Part shown: positions 29,910 through 38,533 of the stretch, piece by piece
Layout of the letters: each line of letters opens with the position of its first letter
Numbering within the stretch: position 1 is the first letter of the stretch
Source of the DNA: Alphaproteobacteria bacterium
Lineage (GTDB): Bacteria; Pseudomonadota; Alphaproteobacteria; UBA2966; CAIVPW01
Direction: 5' to 3'
Length of the DNA: 41,114 bases
Assembly (NCBI GenBank): GCA_016869235.1
Contig: VGER01000012.1
Span: forward strand, 1 to 41,114
Notes under the pieces: generated by a model
Databases searched by the model: none
Seen by the model: the letters and a program-made list of their open reading frames with translations, nothing else
What the model was told of the DNA's origin: nothing
Translations under genes and position numbers: made by a program

Positions 29910-30646
29910 ATGACGGGGGCTCGCTCGTGGGCCGCCTGGCTCGGCATTTTCCTGTTGCTGGCGGGGGCGGCACCCGGCACCGCCCAGCAGACCCGGCCGC
30001 TCACCGAGAACGAGCGTTATGTCAGCTTCTTCGACTACATCGTGTTCGGCAGCGAGTTCCGCGGCCGGGCGTCCACGACCGTGCGCAAGTGGACCGAGGT
30101 TCCCATCAAGCACAAGATCGGCGCGACGCAGGCTGTGCATCCGCGGCGATCGCTCGCTACCGTCCGGTCATCGAGCGCCACCTGCGCGTCCTCGAAGAGT
30201 ACACGCTGCTGCGCTTCGAAGAGATCGGGCCGCGCGATCCGGGCGAAAACCTCGTCATCTACTTCTCGACCTATGATCGTATGATCGATGACGGTCGCCT
30301 CCTGGCCCGGAATCCCGCCGAGATCGATGCGATGAAGCTCGGCACGGCGAACTGCTTCTTCCTCTCGTATTCGCTGGAAAGCCAGATCGTCGCCGCGCGC
30401 ATCGTGGCAAACTCCCAGCTAACCGAAATGGAGATCACCCATTGCCTGCTGGAGGAGCTAGCGCAGAGCCTGGGGCTTCCGAACGATGACGAACGGGTGG
30501 CGCCGTCGCTGTTCAACGACAGCCTCAAGCTGACCAGCCTGTCCATCGTCGACAAAGTCCTGCTGCGGTTGGTGTACGATCCGCGCATGAAGCCGGGGAC
30601 ACCCCGGGCGCAGGCATTGTTCGCTTGCGCGCGCAATCCTCACTGA
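29910..30646 (+). pseudogene. DUF2927-family exported protein, frameshifted
   Basis: The first part (ATG 29910) has a signal peptide (WAAWLGIFLLLAGAAPGTAQQ) and reads RYVSFFDYIVFGSEFRG, then KWTEVPIKHKIG. From about 30140 the homologous sequence continues in another frame: ARYRPVIERHLRVLEEYT, then ENLVIYFSTYDRM, and finally SLGLPNDDERVAPSLFND and YDPRMKPGTPRAQA. These last segments are typical of DUF2927 proteins. Total length is 737 bases, one short of 246 codons, which fits a single missing base at about 30120-30150. DUF2927 function is unknown. It is either real decay or a sequence error. Confidence 0.68.
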
Positions 30647-30678
30647 GCTTAACCCTGGGGCGGCTGAGAGTACGCACC

Positions 30679-30921
30679 ATGCTTGCGACGTTGTCTATCT
30701 GGGTGCTCTGCTCGGCGGTGGTGTTCGTCGGCCTCTTGTTCGGCCGCACCTCGCAACTCCACCGCCGGCTGCGCATCGCAGATCTGGATTGGAAATCCGC
30801 GCTGGTGATGTCGTTGATCGTCGGCGCGGTACCCGCATTCGTCTTCGACCAGGTCAACCACCGCCCCGTCGACGTGCCGGGTTCGATCATGCCGGTGCCA
30901 CTGTTGCCGCCGGCGCGCTAG
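30679..30921 (+). CDS. 80-aa membrane protein, unknown
   Basis: A small protein with two hydrophobic helices, residues ~3-22 (TLSIWVLCSAVVFVGLLFG) and ~42-60 (ALVMSLIVGAVPAFVFDQV), joined by a basic loop (RRLRIADLDWK), and a Pro-rich tail. It starts 32 bp after the DUF2927 frame ends, on the same strand. An in-frame start further up (30625) would overlap that gene. The ribosome-binding site is weak. I do not recognise the family; the regular spacing of two spans makes it a plausible gene, not a certain one. Confidence 0.5.
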   Translation: MLATLSIWVLCSAVVFVGLLFGRTSQLHRRLRIADLDWKSALVMSLIVGAVPAFVFDQVNHRPVDVPGSIMPVPLLPPAR

Positions 30922-30945
30922 CCGCCGCGGTTCGCCCGTTTCGGA

Positions 30946-31584
30946 CTAGACGTCGACCCCGAACGCGGCGTAGCCGCGCTTCCATTTGGTTCCGTCCGGC
31001 TCGCGGAAGATGAGATCTACGTCCTGCGGTACGACGAACCAGTCGCCGGTCGTGATCTCGCGGTCCAGCTGGCCGGCACCCCAGTTGGTGTAGCCGAACG
31101 CGAACAAGGTCGAGCGCGGCCCACGGCCTTCGGCAATGGCCACGGCGATCGCCTCCACCCGGCTGATGGCCAGATTGCCTGCCACCATCAGCGCGCCATT
31201 CAGGCCGTAGTCGGTGCTGTGGAGCACAAATCCGCGGCCTGGCTCGACCGGGCCACCCCAATAGACGGTGACGCGCGCGTCGGTGGGCTGTGCACGCAGG
31301 CGGAAGGCGCGCAGCACCTGTTCCAGCGGTCCCGCACCCTGCGGCTTGTTGACGACGAGACCAAATGCGCCCTGGGCATCGTGGCGCGCGATGTACACCA
31401 CCGCGTCCTTGAACCGCGCGTCCGCCATGGATGGCGCCGACACCAGGATCCGTCCGACGAGGTCGCGCGGACGCGCGGGCACATCAAGCATCTGCGCCGC
31501 GGCTGGCGTCACCACCGACAGGCAAACTACCGCAAGCGCAAGCCAGCGTGTGCTGAACCGAAGCGGTTGCGGCGCCGTCCTCAT
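30946..31584 (-). CDS. AlgH/YqgE-family (DUF179) protein with a signal peptide
   Basis: A 212-residue protein. Residues ~31-212 match the AlgH/YqgE family: GRILVSAPSMADARFKDAVV, then VVYIARHDAQGAFGLVVNKP, VYWGGPVEPGRGFVLHS and the Trp-containing FGYTNWGAGQLDREI. Family members are normally cytosolic and begin directly at the first of these motifs. Here the core is preceded by a basic start and a hydrophobic stretch ending AAAQM (RWLALAVVCLSVVTPAAAQ), a clear signal peptide, which predicts export. ATG 31584 is chosen because it opens that signal; TTG 31620 is an in-frame alternative. Function of AlgH/YqgE is not established. Confidence 0.85.
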   Translation of the reverse strand: MRTAPQPLRFSTRWLALAVVCLSVVTPAAAQMLDVPARPRDLVGRILVSAPSMADARFKDAVVYIARHDAQGAFGLVVNKPQGAGPLEQVLRAFRLRAQPTDARVTVYWGGPVEPGRGFVLHSTDYGLNGALMVAGNLAISRVEAIAVAIAEGRGPRSTLFAFGYTNWGAGQLDREITTGDWFVVPQDVDLIFREPDGTKWKRGYAAFGVDV

Positions 31585-31637
31585 GGAGGGAAGCCTAGCC
31601 AAAACCACCCGCAGTGCCAACGCAGGGTGCAGGCCCC

Positions 31638-32585
31638 TTACGGCCTTGGCACGCCGCGTTCACGCGCTAGTGCGGCCTGGACCGCCATCGCGTCGGCCTC
31701 CCGAGCGTCGCCGGCACGGCGCAGCAGGCGAACGTACTCCACGAGCTCGTCGGCGAAACGATCCCCCCGCTCGCCTTCCTGAACGCCTCGCACCACGACG
31801 ACCTGCCGCTGATAGTCGGCGGCGTCGCGATGGCGGCCCAGGCTCTGGGAGACATCCACCAGCGCCTCGAGCGTCGCGATCAGCTCGTCGGGGGGCGGCG
31901 GACCGCCGGACCGCCAGATCGCCAGAGCGCGGCGCAACACCTGCGCGGCATCGAGGTTCCGGCTCACCGCCATGTAGGCGATCCCCTCCCGCGTCAGCGC
32001 CGGCGCGAGGGAGCGATGTGTCAGGCCGAAGGTCACCTCGCGGATCGCGACCACCCGGCCGAAAATCGCACCCACCTCTTCGTATTGGCCGAGATGCATG
32101 AGGACGTCGCCAAGGTGTTCTAACACGATGGCGGTGAAGGGGTGGTCGGGACCGGCGATGCGCTCGATGCGCGCGATTGCGTCGCGAAAAAGCTCGGCGG
32201 CCCGACCGGCGAAGCCGCGCGCGGCATAGACCTGACCCAGGGCGTCCAGGGACATGACGATGTTGGGGTCGCCGGTCAGCTCCTGCAGCTGAATCGCCTC
32301 GAGATAGTAGATCTCCGCCTGGTCGAAGCGGTAGAGCCGGCGATATGCGACGGCGACGTTGACGAGGCTGTTGATACGGCGGGAGTCGTCGGGGGAGAAC
32401 AAGCGCGCGGTATCCAATGCACGCAGGAAGCGGTCGAGAGCAGTGGCGTCGTCGCCGCGATTGAGGGCCTCGACGCCCTCGATCGCCAGTGCCTGCCAGA
32501 CGTCGGCTTGCTGCGCGGCGCCACCCGGCGACCGCAAGAGCGCCAGGGCGACGAGGAAGACTGCAATTGCGCGCCGAACTGTCAT
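31638..32585 (-). CDS. exported TPR-repeat protein
   Basis: A 315-residue protein. ATG 32585 gives a signal peptide (RRAIAVFLVALALLRSPGGAAQQ). The body is a run of tetratricopeptide/Sel1-like helices of the ~42-residue 'kinesin light chain' type: NSLVNVAVAYRRLYRFDQAE, SLDALGQVYAARGFAGRAAE and VLEHLGDVLMHLGQYEEVGA. It is probably a periplasmic scaffold for protein contacts. It lies 53 bp upstream of algH-like on the same strand and could be co-transcribed with it. A longer frame to 32849 exists, but its extra residues are not protein-like. Confidence 0.82.
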   Translation of the reverse strand: MTVRRAIAVFLVALALLRSPGGAAQQADVWQALAIEGVEALNRGDDATALDRFLRALDTARLFSPDDSRRINSLVNVAVAYRRLYRFDQAEIYYLEAIQLQELTGDPNIVMSLDALGQVYAARGFAGRAAELFRDAIARIERIAGPDHPFTAIVLEHLGDVLMHLGQYEEVGAIFGRVVAIREVTFGLTHRSLAPALTREGIAYMAVSRNLDAAQVLRRALAIWRSGGPPPPDELIATLEALVDVSQSLGRHRDAADYQRQVVVVRGVQEGERGDRFADELVEYVRLLRRAGDAREADAMAVQAALARERGVPRP

Positions 32586-33077
32586 GCCGAGCGTTGCGGT
32601 GGCCGGAACGCACCCCCGTCGAACCGTACACCAGGGCATCGGGGCACGGAACAAATGGCTGGGATTCTCCGGCGCAGGGCCAGGCCGCGGCAGCGCCTTG
32701 CCGCTGGCCCTCCATAGGGTACGGTGTTCCGTATTTGTACTAGGACGGCGCCATGTCAACGGCCGATCGGCAAGGCGTCTCGGGTGAACGGGTGCCGCAC
32801 GCCCTTGCCCCACGCATGTATCTGCCCGACTCCTCCCAAGCGGTAGCACCGCGGGGTTAGGCGGACGCGCCCATCTGGGTGGGTGCTGAGCGCCCGCGGC
32901 AACGCCATGTCTCTCCGTAGAGGCGCGACGACTTGCCGCGATGGACGCTGACTTGCGACGAAGCCCGCGCCACGGCCGTCGCGAACACCGACTGAATGCT
33001 GGGCAGCGGCCGTCCCGCCGCTGCGTGGCTCAACGCAAAGGCAGATCGCCGGCGCGTACCAGCAAAGGAGATGCAAG
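32586..33077. other. intergenic region, 490 bp
   Basis: No convincing gene. A small hairpin TACGG-TGTT-CCGTA lies at about 32719-32732, and a 35-codon frame (ATG at about 32753) has no ribosome-binding site. The frame on the minus strand across 32756-33898 is antisense to a better-supported gene and is not protein-like. A good ribosome-binding site (AAAGGAG) appears only just before 33078. Confidence 0.4.
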
Positions 33078-33769
33078 ATGACCGCATCCATCGACAGAAC
33101 GTTCGACACCACCTCCGAAATGAATCGCAGCGAGATTCCGCGCGCGGAAGACACGACGGTTTGCGAAGCCGTAGGCGTGTTCCACGATGTCGCAGCCCTC
33201 GAGCGCGCCATCGACGAATTGCTAATGGAGGGCTTCGATCGTGCCAGCCTCAGCCTCATCGCCAGCGAAAGCAACATTGAGGAGAAGTTGCGCACCGCTA
33301 CGAGCGCGCCGTATCCGAAACCGACCGGCTCGACGACGCCACGGCTCCGCGCATGGCGTATGTGGACCGCGACTCGCTGTCCGAGGCCAAGGCCGGGCTC
33401 GCAGGAGGCCTCGCGTATGTCGGTGCGACCGTGGCAGCGGGAGCCGTTGTGTTCAGCGGCGGCGCCGCGGGCCTCGCGGTGATGGCGGCGGTTGCCGCCG
33501 CCGGCGGCGGCGCCCTGGTCGGGACGCTGCTGGGGCGCTTTATCGTCAAGCGCTACGCCGACACCCTGCACGACGCCCTCGAGCGCGGCGGCATCCTGTT
33601 GTGGGTTGCCTGCCCAGACAAGGACAAGAAGAACAAGGCGATGAACATCCTTCGCAGCCATGGCGCGACGGAAGTTCATACCCACCAGCTGCCGTCTCCC
33701 GATCCGGCGCTCTATACGCCGGGCGGCGTGTCGTACGACCTTAGCTTCATGAATCGCATCGGCCTCTAA
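33078..33769 (+). pseudogene. YflT-like general-stress membrane protein, frameshifted
   Basis: ATG 33078 has a strong AAAGGAG upstream. The first frame encodes CEAVGVFHDVAALERAIDEL, then EGFDRASLSLIAS, like the N-terminal domain of YflT/general-stress-17M proteins. After EEKL (about 33288) the sequence continues in another frame as HRYERAVSETDRLDDATAPR and AYVDRDSLSEAKAGLAG, then a glycine-rich double hydrophobic segment (AAGAVVFSGGAAGLAVMAAV) and DLSFMNRIGL at the end. Total length is 692 bases, one short of 231 codons: a single missing base near 33285-33295 (TTGCGCACC). A perfect hairpin follows the stop. Intact homologues would be ~230 residues; the role is presumably in stress response. 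Confidence 0.65.
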
Positions 33770-33793
33770 AGGGGCCGACTTGAGCGGCGCAGA

Positions 33794-33817
33794 CGGCCGG
33801 GAAGAGCCTCCCGGCCG
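33794..33817 (+). terminator. GC-rich hairpin after the YflT-like gene
   Basis: CGGCCGGGA-AGAGCC-TCCCGGCCG, a perfect 9-bp stem with a 6-nt loop, 25 bp after the stop at 33769. There is no T-run, so termination is inferred from position and stability only. Confidence 0.5.
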
Positions 33818-33913
33818 CCCGCGCCGAACCCATGTGCCGGGGTCGTCCTCCGCCGTGCGCGGCGCCCGACGCTCCGCTACCATGCGAGCCTCACTCACAC
33901 CCAGGAGCTCGTT

Positions 33914-34342
33914 ATGGCATCGAAGCGCACCGCGTCCGCCACCTGGACCGGCGGCCTCAAGGACGGCAAGGGAACGCTAGGCACCGGCAGCGGTACTCTG
34001 AAGAACACACCGTATACCTTCGGCATGCGGTTCGAGAACGCCCCCGGCACCAACCCCGAGGAACTGATCGCCGCGGCCGAGGCCGGCTGCTTCGCCATGG
34101 CGCTATCCGCCGACCTCGGCGGCGCCGGCTTCACGCCCGACCGCATCACGGCGCAGGGCACCGTCACCCTCGACACCGTCGACGGCAAGCCCACGCTCAC
34201 CAATCTGCACCTCGTGGTGTCGGCCAAGGTGCCGAAGATCGACGCCAAGAAGTTCGCCGAGATCGCCAACGGCACCAAGACCGGTTGCCCGATCTCGCGA
34301 GCGTTGAAGGTTCCCATCACCCTCGACGCCAAACTGAAGTAA
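33914..34342 (+). CDS. OsmC-family peroxiredoxin-like protein
   Basis: A 142-residue protein of the OsmC/Ohr family, thiol peroxidases that reduce organic hydroperoxides. The two redox cysteines are present: C59 in AAEAGCFAMALS and C125 in TGCPISRAL, with the conserved Glu/Arg region NPEELIAAAEA. The first-domain pattern (GTLKNTPYTFGMRFENAPGT) fits the osmotically inducible OsmC branch better than Ohr. AGGAG precedes ATG 33914. It stands next to other stress-related genes (YflT-like, MsrA). Confidence 0.92.
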   Translation: MASKRTASATWTGGLKDGKGTLGTGSGTLKNTPYTFGMRFENAPGTNPEELIAAAEAGCFAMALSADLGGAGFTPDRITAQGTVTLDTVDGKPTLTNLHLVVSAKVPKIDAKKFAEIANGTKTGCPISRALKVPITLDAKLK

Positions 34343-34433
34343 GCGCGGGCTCGATACTTGGAAAACGGCGGTCGCGCATCTATGTTCCGCGCCTCGCTCT
34401 GGCAACCTTCGCATCGTAGGAATCTGCAAGGAA

Positions 34434-34955
34434 ATGGCTCTTCCCACGCACCTGGTATCCGTCGCCGTGTTCCAGCGCATGCTCAACAACCTGTTGGGCA
34501 TCCTCGACAAGGCCGCCGCGCACGCTGCGGCCAAGCGCTTCGACCCGAACAACTACCTGGCCATTCGTCTCGCGCCAGACATGCTTCCGTTCGTGAAGCA
34601 GATCCAGCTCACGAGCGACCACGCCAAGCGTGCCACCGCTCGCCTGGCCGGAGTCGAAGCGCCGGCCTACGAGGACAACGAGAAGACCCTCGACGAGTGC
34701 AAGCAGCGCATTCAGAAGACCCTCGACTACGTCAAGGGCTTCAAGCCCGAGCAGTTCGAAGGCGTCGAGAAGAAACCGCTGGTGGTACCGGCCGGTGTCA
34801 ACAAGAAGCGCACGTGGGTCACTGAGGACTACTTGCTGGTGAACGCCATTCCCAACTTCTTCTTCCACCTCACCACGGCGTACGCGATCTTGCGCGAGTC
34901 TGGCGTCGATATCGGCAAGGCCGACTACATCGGCCCGCAACCGCCGGCGGCCTGA
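34434..34955 (+). CDS. DUF1993-family protein
   Basis: A 173-residue, mostly helical cytosolic protein matching DUF1993: LVSVAVFQRMLNNLLGILDK at the start, the middle segment RLAPDMLPFVKQIQLTSDHAK and the C-terminal FFFHLTTAYAILRESGVDIGK, which carries the family's conserved His/Tyr in a helix. The fold is thought to be a four-helix bundle of the DinB type; function is unknown. It lies 91 bp after the OsmC gene on the same strand and could be read from the same promoter. The start ATG 34434 follows AAGGAA. Confidence 0.88.
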   Translation: MALPTHLVSVAVFQRMLNNLLGILDKAAAHAAAKRFDPNNYLAIRLAPDMLPFVKQIQLTSDHAKRATARLAGVEAPAYEDNEKTLDECKQRIQKTLDYVKGFKPEQFEGVEKKPLVVPAGVNKKRTWVTEDYLLVNAIPNFFFHLTTAYAILRESGVDIGKADYIGPQPPAA

Positions 34956-34978
34956 ACGTCAGCGCATCGTCGGTCGCC

Positions 34979-35599
34979 CTACGCGGAATGCTTGAGCTTC
35001 TCGCCGAAGCTTTCGCGCAGAGCCTCAACCTTGGGCCGCGCCACGGCCATCACATAGCCATGGCGCGGATTGCGGGCGACGAAATCCTGGTGATACGCCT
35101 CCGCGACGAAGAACTCCTTCAGCGGTTCGAGCGCCGTCTTGATCGGCGCAGAGTACACCTTCGCCGCCTCCAGCTGCGTGATGTAGCGCTTGGTGACGTC
35201 GCGCTGGCGCTCATCAGCGAAGAAGACCGCCGAGCGATACTGCCGGCCGCGGTCGTTGCCCTGGCGGTTCATCTGCGTCGGATCATGGGCCACCGAGAAG
35301 AAGATTCTCAGCAGCTGCCCGAATGACGTCTTGCGCGGGTCGTAGGTTATCTCGATCGCCTCGGCGTGATCCGTCGTGCCAGAGCACACCGCATCGTAGT
35401 TCGCCGTTTCACGCGTGCCACCGGCGTAGCCGGAGCGCACCGTCGCAACTCCGTCGAGCTCCTTGAACACTGCCTCGGTGCACCAGAAGCAGCCGCCGGC
35501 GAGCACCGCCTTGGCGCTGTTCACGCCCTCCGGCGGTGGATCGTAGGTGGGATCCGGCATGTCGGCGGGATCGATGCGTAGCGCCCAGAAGCCAGCCAT
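34979..35599 (-). CDS. msrA: peptide-methionine (S)-S-oxide reductase
   Basis: A 206-residue enzyme that repairs methionine-S-sulfoxide in proteins. The active-site motif GCFWCTE has the catalytic Cys37 (and Cys40), and the downstream substrate-pocket segments VRSGYAGGT, then DPTQMNRQGNDRGRQYRS and YHQDF are all present. It has no extra C-terminal cysteine, so recycling likely uses C40 or a single-step route. An N-terminal addition of about 28 residues precedes the core, without an obvious signal peptide. It faces the DUF1993 gene tail to tail. Confidence 0.94.
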   Translation of the reverse strand: MAGFWALRIDPADMPDPTYDPPPEGVNSAKAVLAGGCFWCTEAVFKELDGVATVRSGYAGGTRETANYDAVCSGTTDHAEAIEITYDPRKTSFGQLLRIFFSVAHDPTQMNRQGNDRGRQYRSAVFFADERQRDVTKRYITQLEAAKVYSAPIKTALEPLKEFFVAEAYHQDFVARNPRHGYVMAVARPKVEALRESFGEKLKHSA

Positions 35600-35890
35600 T
35601 CGAGGCCTCCTTGTCGCAAGGTCCGCCTAGATATGGAGGAATGGGCCTGCCAAAGCGAGGGCGTCACGATCCGTTGATGCGTGCGGCGAGGGCTGCCTTG
35701 GTCATGTTCCGCTGCGGGGCCACGTGCCAACGCCCAGCTCCTCCGTCATCGCGGGCAGATTCCCTGTCTAGACCCGCGCCGCAACCGCAACCATTCGTCG
35801 CGCCGCGTACGCTCGGTTACGTGCTAGAGCGCGCCTTGGGTCCGGTCCGCGGCGAAGCCACCAAGGTCCTGCAGGGGACCAAGGGGATTG
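35600..35890. other. non-coding or decayed stretch next to the phosphorylase pseudogene
   Basis: About 290 bp between msrA and the point where phosphorylase similarity stops. On the minus strand a short frame reads MTKAALAARINGS and ends, which might be the last trace of another gene. No RNA, repeat or promoter is evident. The missing C-terminal half of the phosphorylase is not here. Confidence 0.35.
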
Positions 35891-36571
35891 GGTGTCTGCC
35901 TTGCCGGCGGGGGACGTAATGGCGCGCGACGAAGTCTTCGGCATGCACAGCCCATTGGCCGTCACGATCGCGACGACAACGGGCGTGGTGCGGTTGCCGG
36001 GCAGCCCGCCCACCGAGTGCTTGTCGACGACGACAGGTTCGGGCCACCGGATGCGCTCGCCCGAATCGATCATGGCGCCCGTCAGCGCGACGACTTCGTC
36101 GAAGTCGAGCGGCCTCGCCGTGCATGCGGTGACGAAAGACGAGATGTGCGCGTCCGCGTACTGGCCGGCGACGATGTCGGAGACGATGCTGCGCGCCGTG
36201 TTTTCGTCGAGGCGGCGTCCATACGCCTTGCCACGCACGGCCGCCAAGGAGCGCAGTGGCTCGGGATGGTGGAAAGACACCAGCGCGCCATCCACCAGGT
36301 GCAGGTTGTGCCAGGCGGAATCTGAGAAGCCGGCCTGGTCCGCGGCAAGCAGGTCGGCAGTCGCGTGATGGAGCGTTGCATGAACGCGGCGACCGGCGTG
36401 GCGGACCTCCACGCGCGCTCGCGAAATGAAGCCCTCGGAACGGCACACGGCCGAGTCCGCGCGCATGAACACGACGGCCTCTTGATGGGTGTCGATCCCC
36501 AGCCGCACCGCCCGTAAGGTGTTTTTGCTGGGGTGCCGCGTGCGCCTTGGAAGGATCGTGCCGGGGCATTT
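35891..36571 (-). pseudogene. thymidine-phosphorylase-family gene, truncated
   Basis: The frame reads LRAVRLGIDTHQEAVVFMRA, then RSEGF, VVDKHSVGGLPGNRTTPVV and KTSSRAITSPAGKADT: the N-terminal ~230 residues of the ~500-residue thymidine/AMP phosphorylase family with N-terminal extension. KHSVGG is the phosphate-binding motif. Similarity stops abruptly at ADT (35891), where METL and the rest of the catalytic domain should follow. At the other end, homologous codons run past GTG 36508 to a TGA at about 36572-36574 with no usable start. Missing at both ends, it is a deletion remnant. Confidence 0.75.
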
Positions 36572-36791
36572 TCAGGGAGCGCATAGGACGGCGGCGCTAA
36601 GCCGTTCGCAATCCGGGCAACTGCGTACCGCCGCGTTGCGAAGACCGGCGCCGGTCTGCGGCCAGGGCCAAATACCATGGGACCGTTCACACTCCAACCG
36701 CCACGACTCCGGCTTTCCCGCGCGTGACTTTGTCCCTGGCGAGACCGGCAGGAGTTCAAGCCCACACAACTGGTTGATATGATTGAGGCGC

Positions 36792-38063
36792 ATGCCCAAT
36801 CCCCTGCCCGTCATCGCGGCCGACTTCAAACAAGCGAAGGCGGGCATCCTCGCGGTCGTGGCGTTGATCGCTCTCGCGGTCGGCTTGGGCGTAGGCGTGT
36901 CAGCGCAGGAGCGAGCGTTCCGCGAGGGCAGCACGCGCGCCGCCGATGCCTTCGACCTTCTAATCGGCGCGCGAGGCAGCGAGACCCAGCTCGTGCTGTC
37001 CAGCATCTACCTGCAGACGAGCCCCCTCGACCTGATCGACGGCAACATCCTGCAGGACCTCATCGAGAATCCGCGGGTGAAGTTCGCGTCGCCGATCGGC
37101 TTTGGCGACAACTATCGCGGCTACCCCATTGTCGGCGTCACGCCGCAGTTCGTCACCGACAACACCGGCACCTTGGTGGAGGGGCGGGTGTTCCGCGCCA
37201 TCAACCAAGTGGTGGTCGGCCATGACGTGCAGCTGAGGGTCGGCGATACGTTCGAGCCGAGCCATGGGCGGATGACACAAGCAGGTGCGCAGGAGGAGCA
37301 TGGGCACCTCGCCTACAAAGTGGTCGGACGCCTGAGCCGGCTCGGCAATCCATGGGACCGCGCCATCCTGGCACCCATCGAGGCGGTGTGGTGGGTGCAC
37401 GGCCTTCCCACCGGGCATCCGGAGTATGCGGACATCTTCGATCTCGGCGAGGGGCACGCGGAAGGCGCCGGCGGCCCGAAACTGGAGGCGCTCCCTCTCG
37501 GCCCTCCCTTCACGCGATCGCTGCTGCCGGGGGTGCCGTCGATCGTGGTCGAGCCACGCACCTTCGCCGCCGCCTACCAGCTGCGCCAGCAGTACCGCAG
37601 CGACGACCGCACCATGGCCCTGTTCCCTGCCGAGGTGCTGCTGCAGATCTATTCGTTGGTCGGCGACGTGCGCGACCTGCTCGCCGTCATCTCGGTCATC
37701 ACGCAGGTGCTCGTGGTCGGCGCCATCCTGCTGGCGGTCCTCGCCGCCCTGGCTCTGCGGCGCAAGACCATCGCGGTGCTGCGCGCCATGGGCGCCTCGC
37801 AGGGCTACATCTTCCTGACGGTGTGGCTCAACGTGACGCTGATGATCGCCGCAGGCGCCGCTCTCGGACTGCTGGTCGGATGGGGGACCGCGAAGTTGCT
37901 GTCGGCGGTATTCGCCCAAAGCACTGGGCTACTTCTGCCGGTGCGGTTGTCGCTGCAGGAGTACGCGCTGGTTGCGACCATCATCGCGATCGGCCTGGTG
38001 CTGGCGGCGATCCCGTCGCTGCTGACCTACCGCCAGTCGGTCTCCGCCGCGCTGCGGCAGTGA
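36792..38063 (+). CDS. second FtsX/MacB-type ABC permease
   Basis: A 423-residue permease: one N-terminal helix (AGILAVVALIALAVGLGVGV), a ~240-residue periplasmic domain, and three C-terminal helices with RRKTIAVLRAMGASQGYIFL as the ATPase-coupling segment. It resembles the zinc-operon permease at matching places: FDLLIGARGSETQ versus DLIVGARSGPVN, and YPIVGVTPQF versus FRIVGTTPAY. No ATPase gene is adjacent; it could use the one at 28331 or an ATPase encoded outside the window. The periplasmic domain has a His-containing loop (QEEHGHLAY). ATG 36792 is preferred; TTG 36783 is also in frame. No operator like that of the zrgA operon was seen upstream. Confidence 0.85.
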   Translation: MPNPLPVIAADFKQAKAGILAVVALIALAVGLGVGVSAQERAFREGSTRAADAFDLLIGARGSETQLVLSSIYLQTSPLDLIDGNILQDLIENPRVKFASPIGFGDNYRGYPIVGVTPQFVTDNTGTLVEGRVFRAINQVVVGHDVQLRVGDTFEPSHGRMTQAGAQEEHGHLAYKVVGRLSRLGNPWDRAILAPIEAVWWVHGLPTGHPEYADIFDLGEGHAEGAGGPKLEALPLGPPFTRSLLPGVPSIVVEPRTFAAAYQLRQQYRSDDRTMALFPAEVLLQIYSLVGDVRDLLAVISVITQVLVVGAILLAVLAALALRRKTIAVLRAMGASQGYIFLTVWLNVTLMIAAGAALGLLVGWGTAKLLSAVFAQSTGLLLPVRLSLQEYALVATIIAIGLVLAAIPSLLTYRQSVSAALRQ

Positions 38064-38080
38064 GCGATGACATCGAGAAG

Positions 38081-38148
<68 letters not shown>

Positions 38149-38158
<10 letters not shown>

Positions 38159-38502
38159 GTAGGCTTCGGCAACATTACTTCCGCGAACAGGGGCGCCGAC
38201 TGGCCGGCGCGCGCCTCGATGCGATCGAAGCGGAAGTTGTCGGCGTAGGACTTGGGCCGCACACGTCTCTCGCGCGGCAGGTCGACGGTATACGAGACGC
38301 CGCGCTTCTTGGCGAAGGCCTCGGCGGCCTCGCGGGCCGGGAACTTGAGCTTGAGCTCGCGGTCCATGTCGCGCGTGGCGGTCCAGCCCATCAGCGCCTC
38401 GACCTCGCGCCGGTACTTGGGCTCGAACTCGAGCACCCAATCGCGCGAGGCGCGGCCGGACTGCGTGGCGGTCTTGGCGGGCTGGAAGATGCGAGCTTGC
38501 AT
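38149..38502 (-). CDS. NADH dehydrogenase accessory subunit, NDUFS4-like (ETC complex I)
   Basis: A 117-residue protein of the 'ETC complex I subunit conserved region' family, homologous to mitochondrial NDUFS4 (18 kDa), which supports assembly and stability of complex I. Family motifs are QSGRASRDWVLEFEP, then MGWTATRDMDRELKLKFP, EAAEAFAKKRGVSYTV and RPKSYADNF. It is a strong marker of alphaproteobacterial origin. It lies away from the nuo operon. The stop TAG (38149-38151) is formed by bases 8-10 of the tRNA-Arg gene, so the two genes overlap by 10 nt. Confidence 0.94.
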
Positions 38503-38533
38503 ACTGTGTCTCTCTTCTACGCCCCCACCCTAC

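Noticed and set aside
33285..33300. Programmed ribosomal frameshift in the YflT-like gene
   Set aside because: No slippery heptamer or downstream pseudoknot is apparent; a single lost base explains the data.
32756..33898. 380-codon frame on the minus strand
   Set aside because: It crosses a non-coding stretch and lies antisense to the YflT-like gene, which has a good ribosome-binding site and recognisable sequence. The translation is not protein-like.
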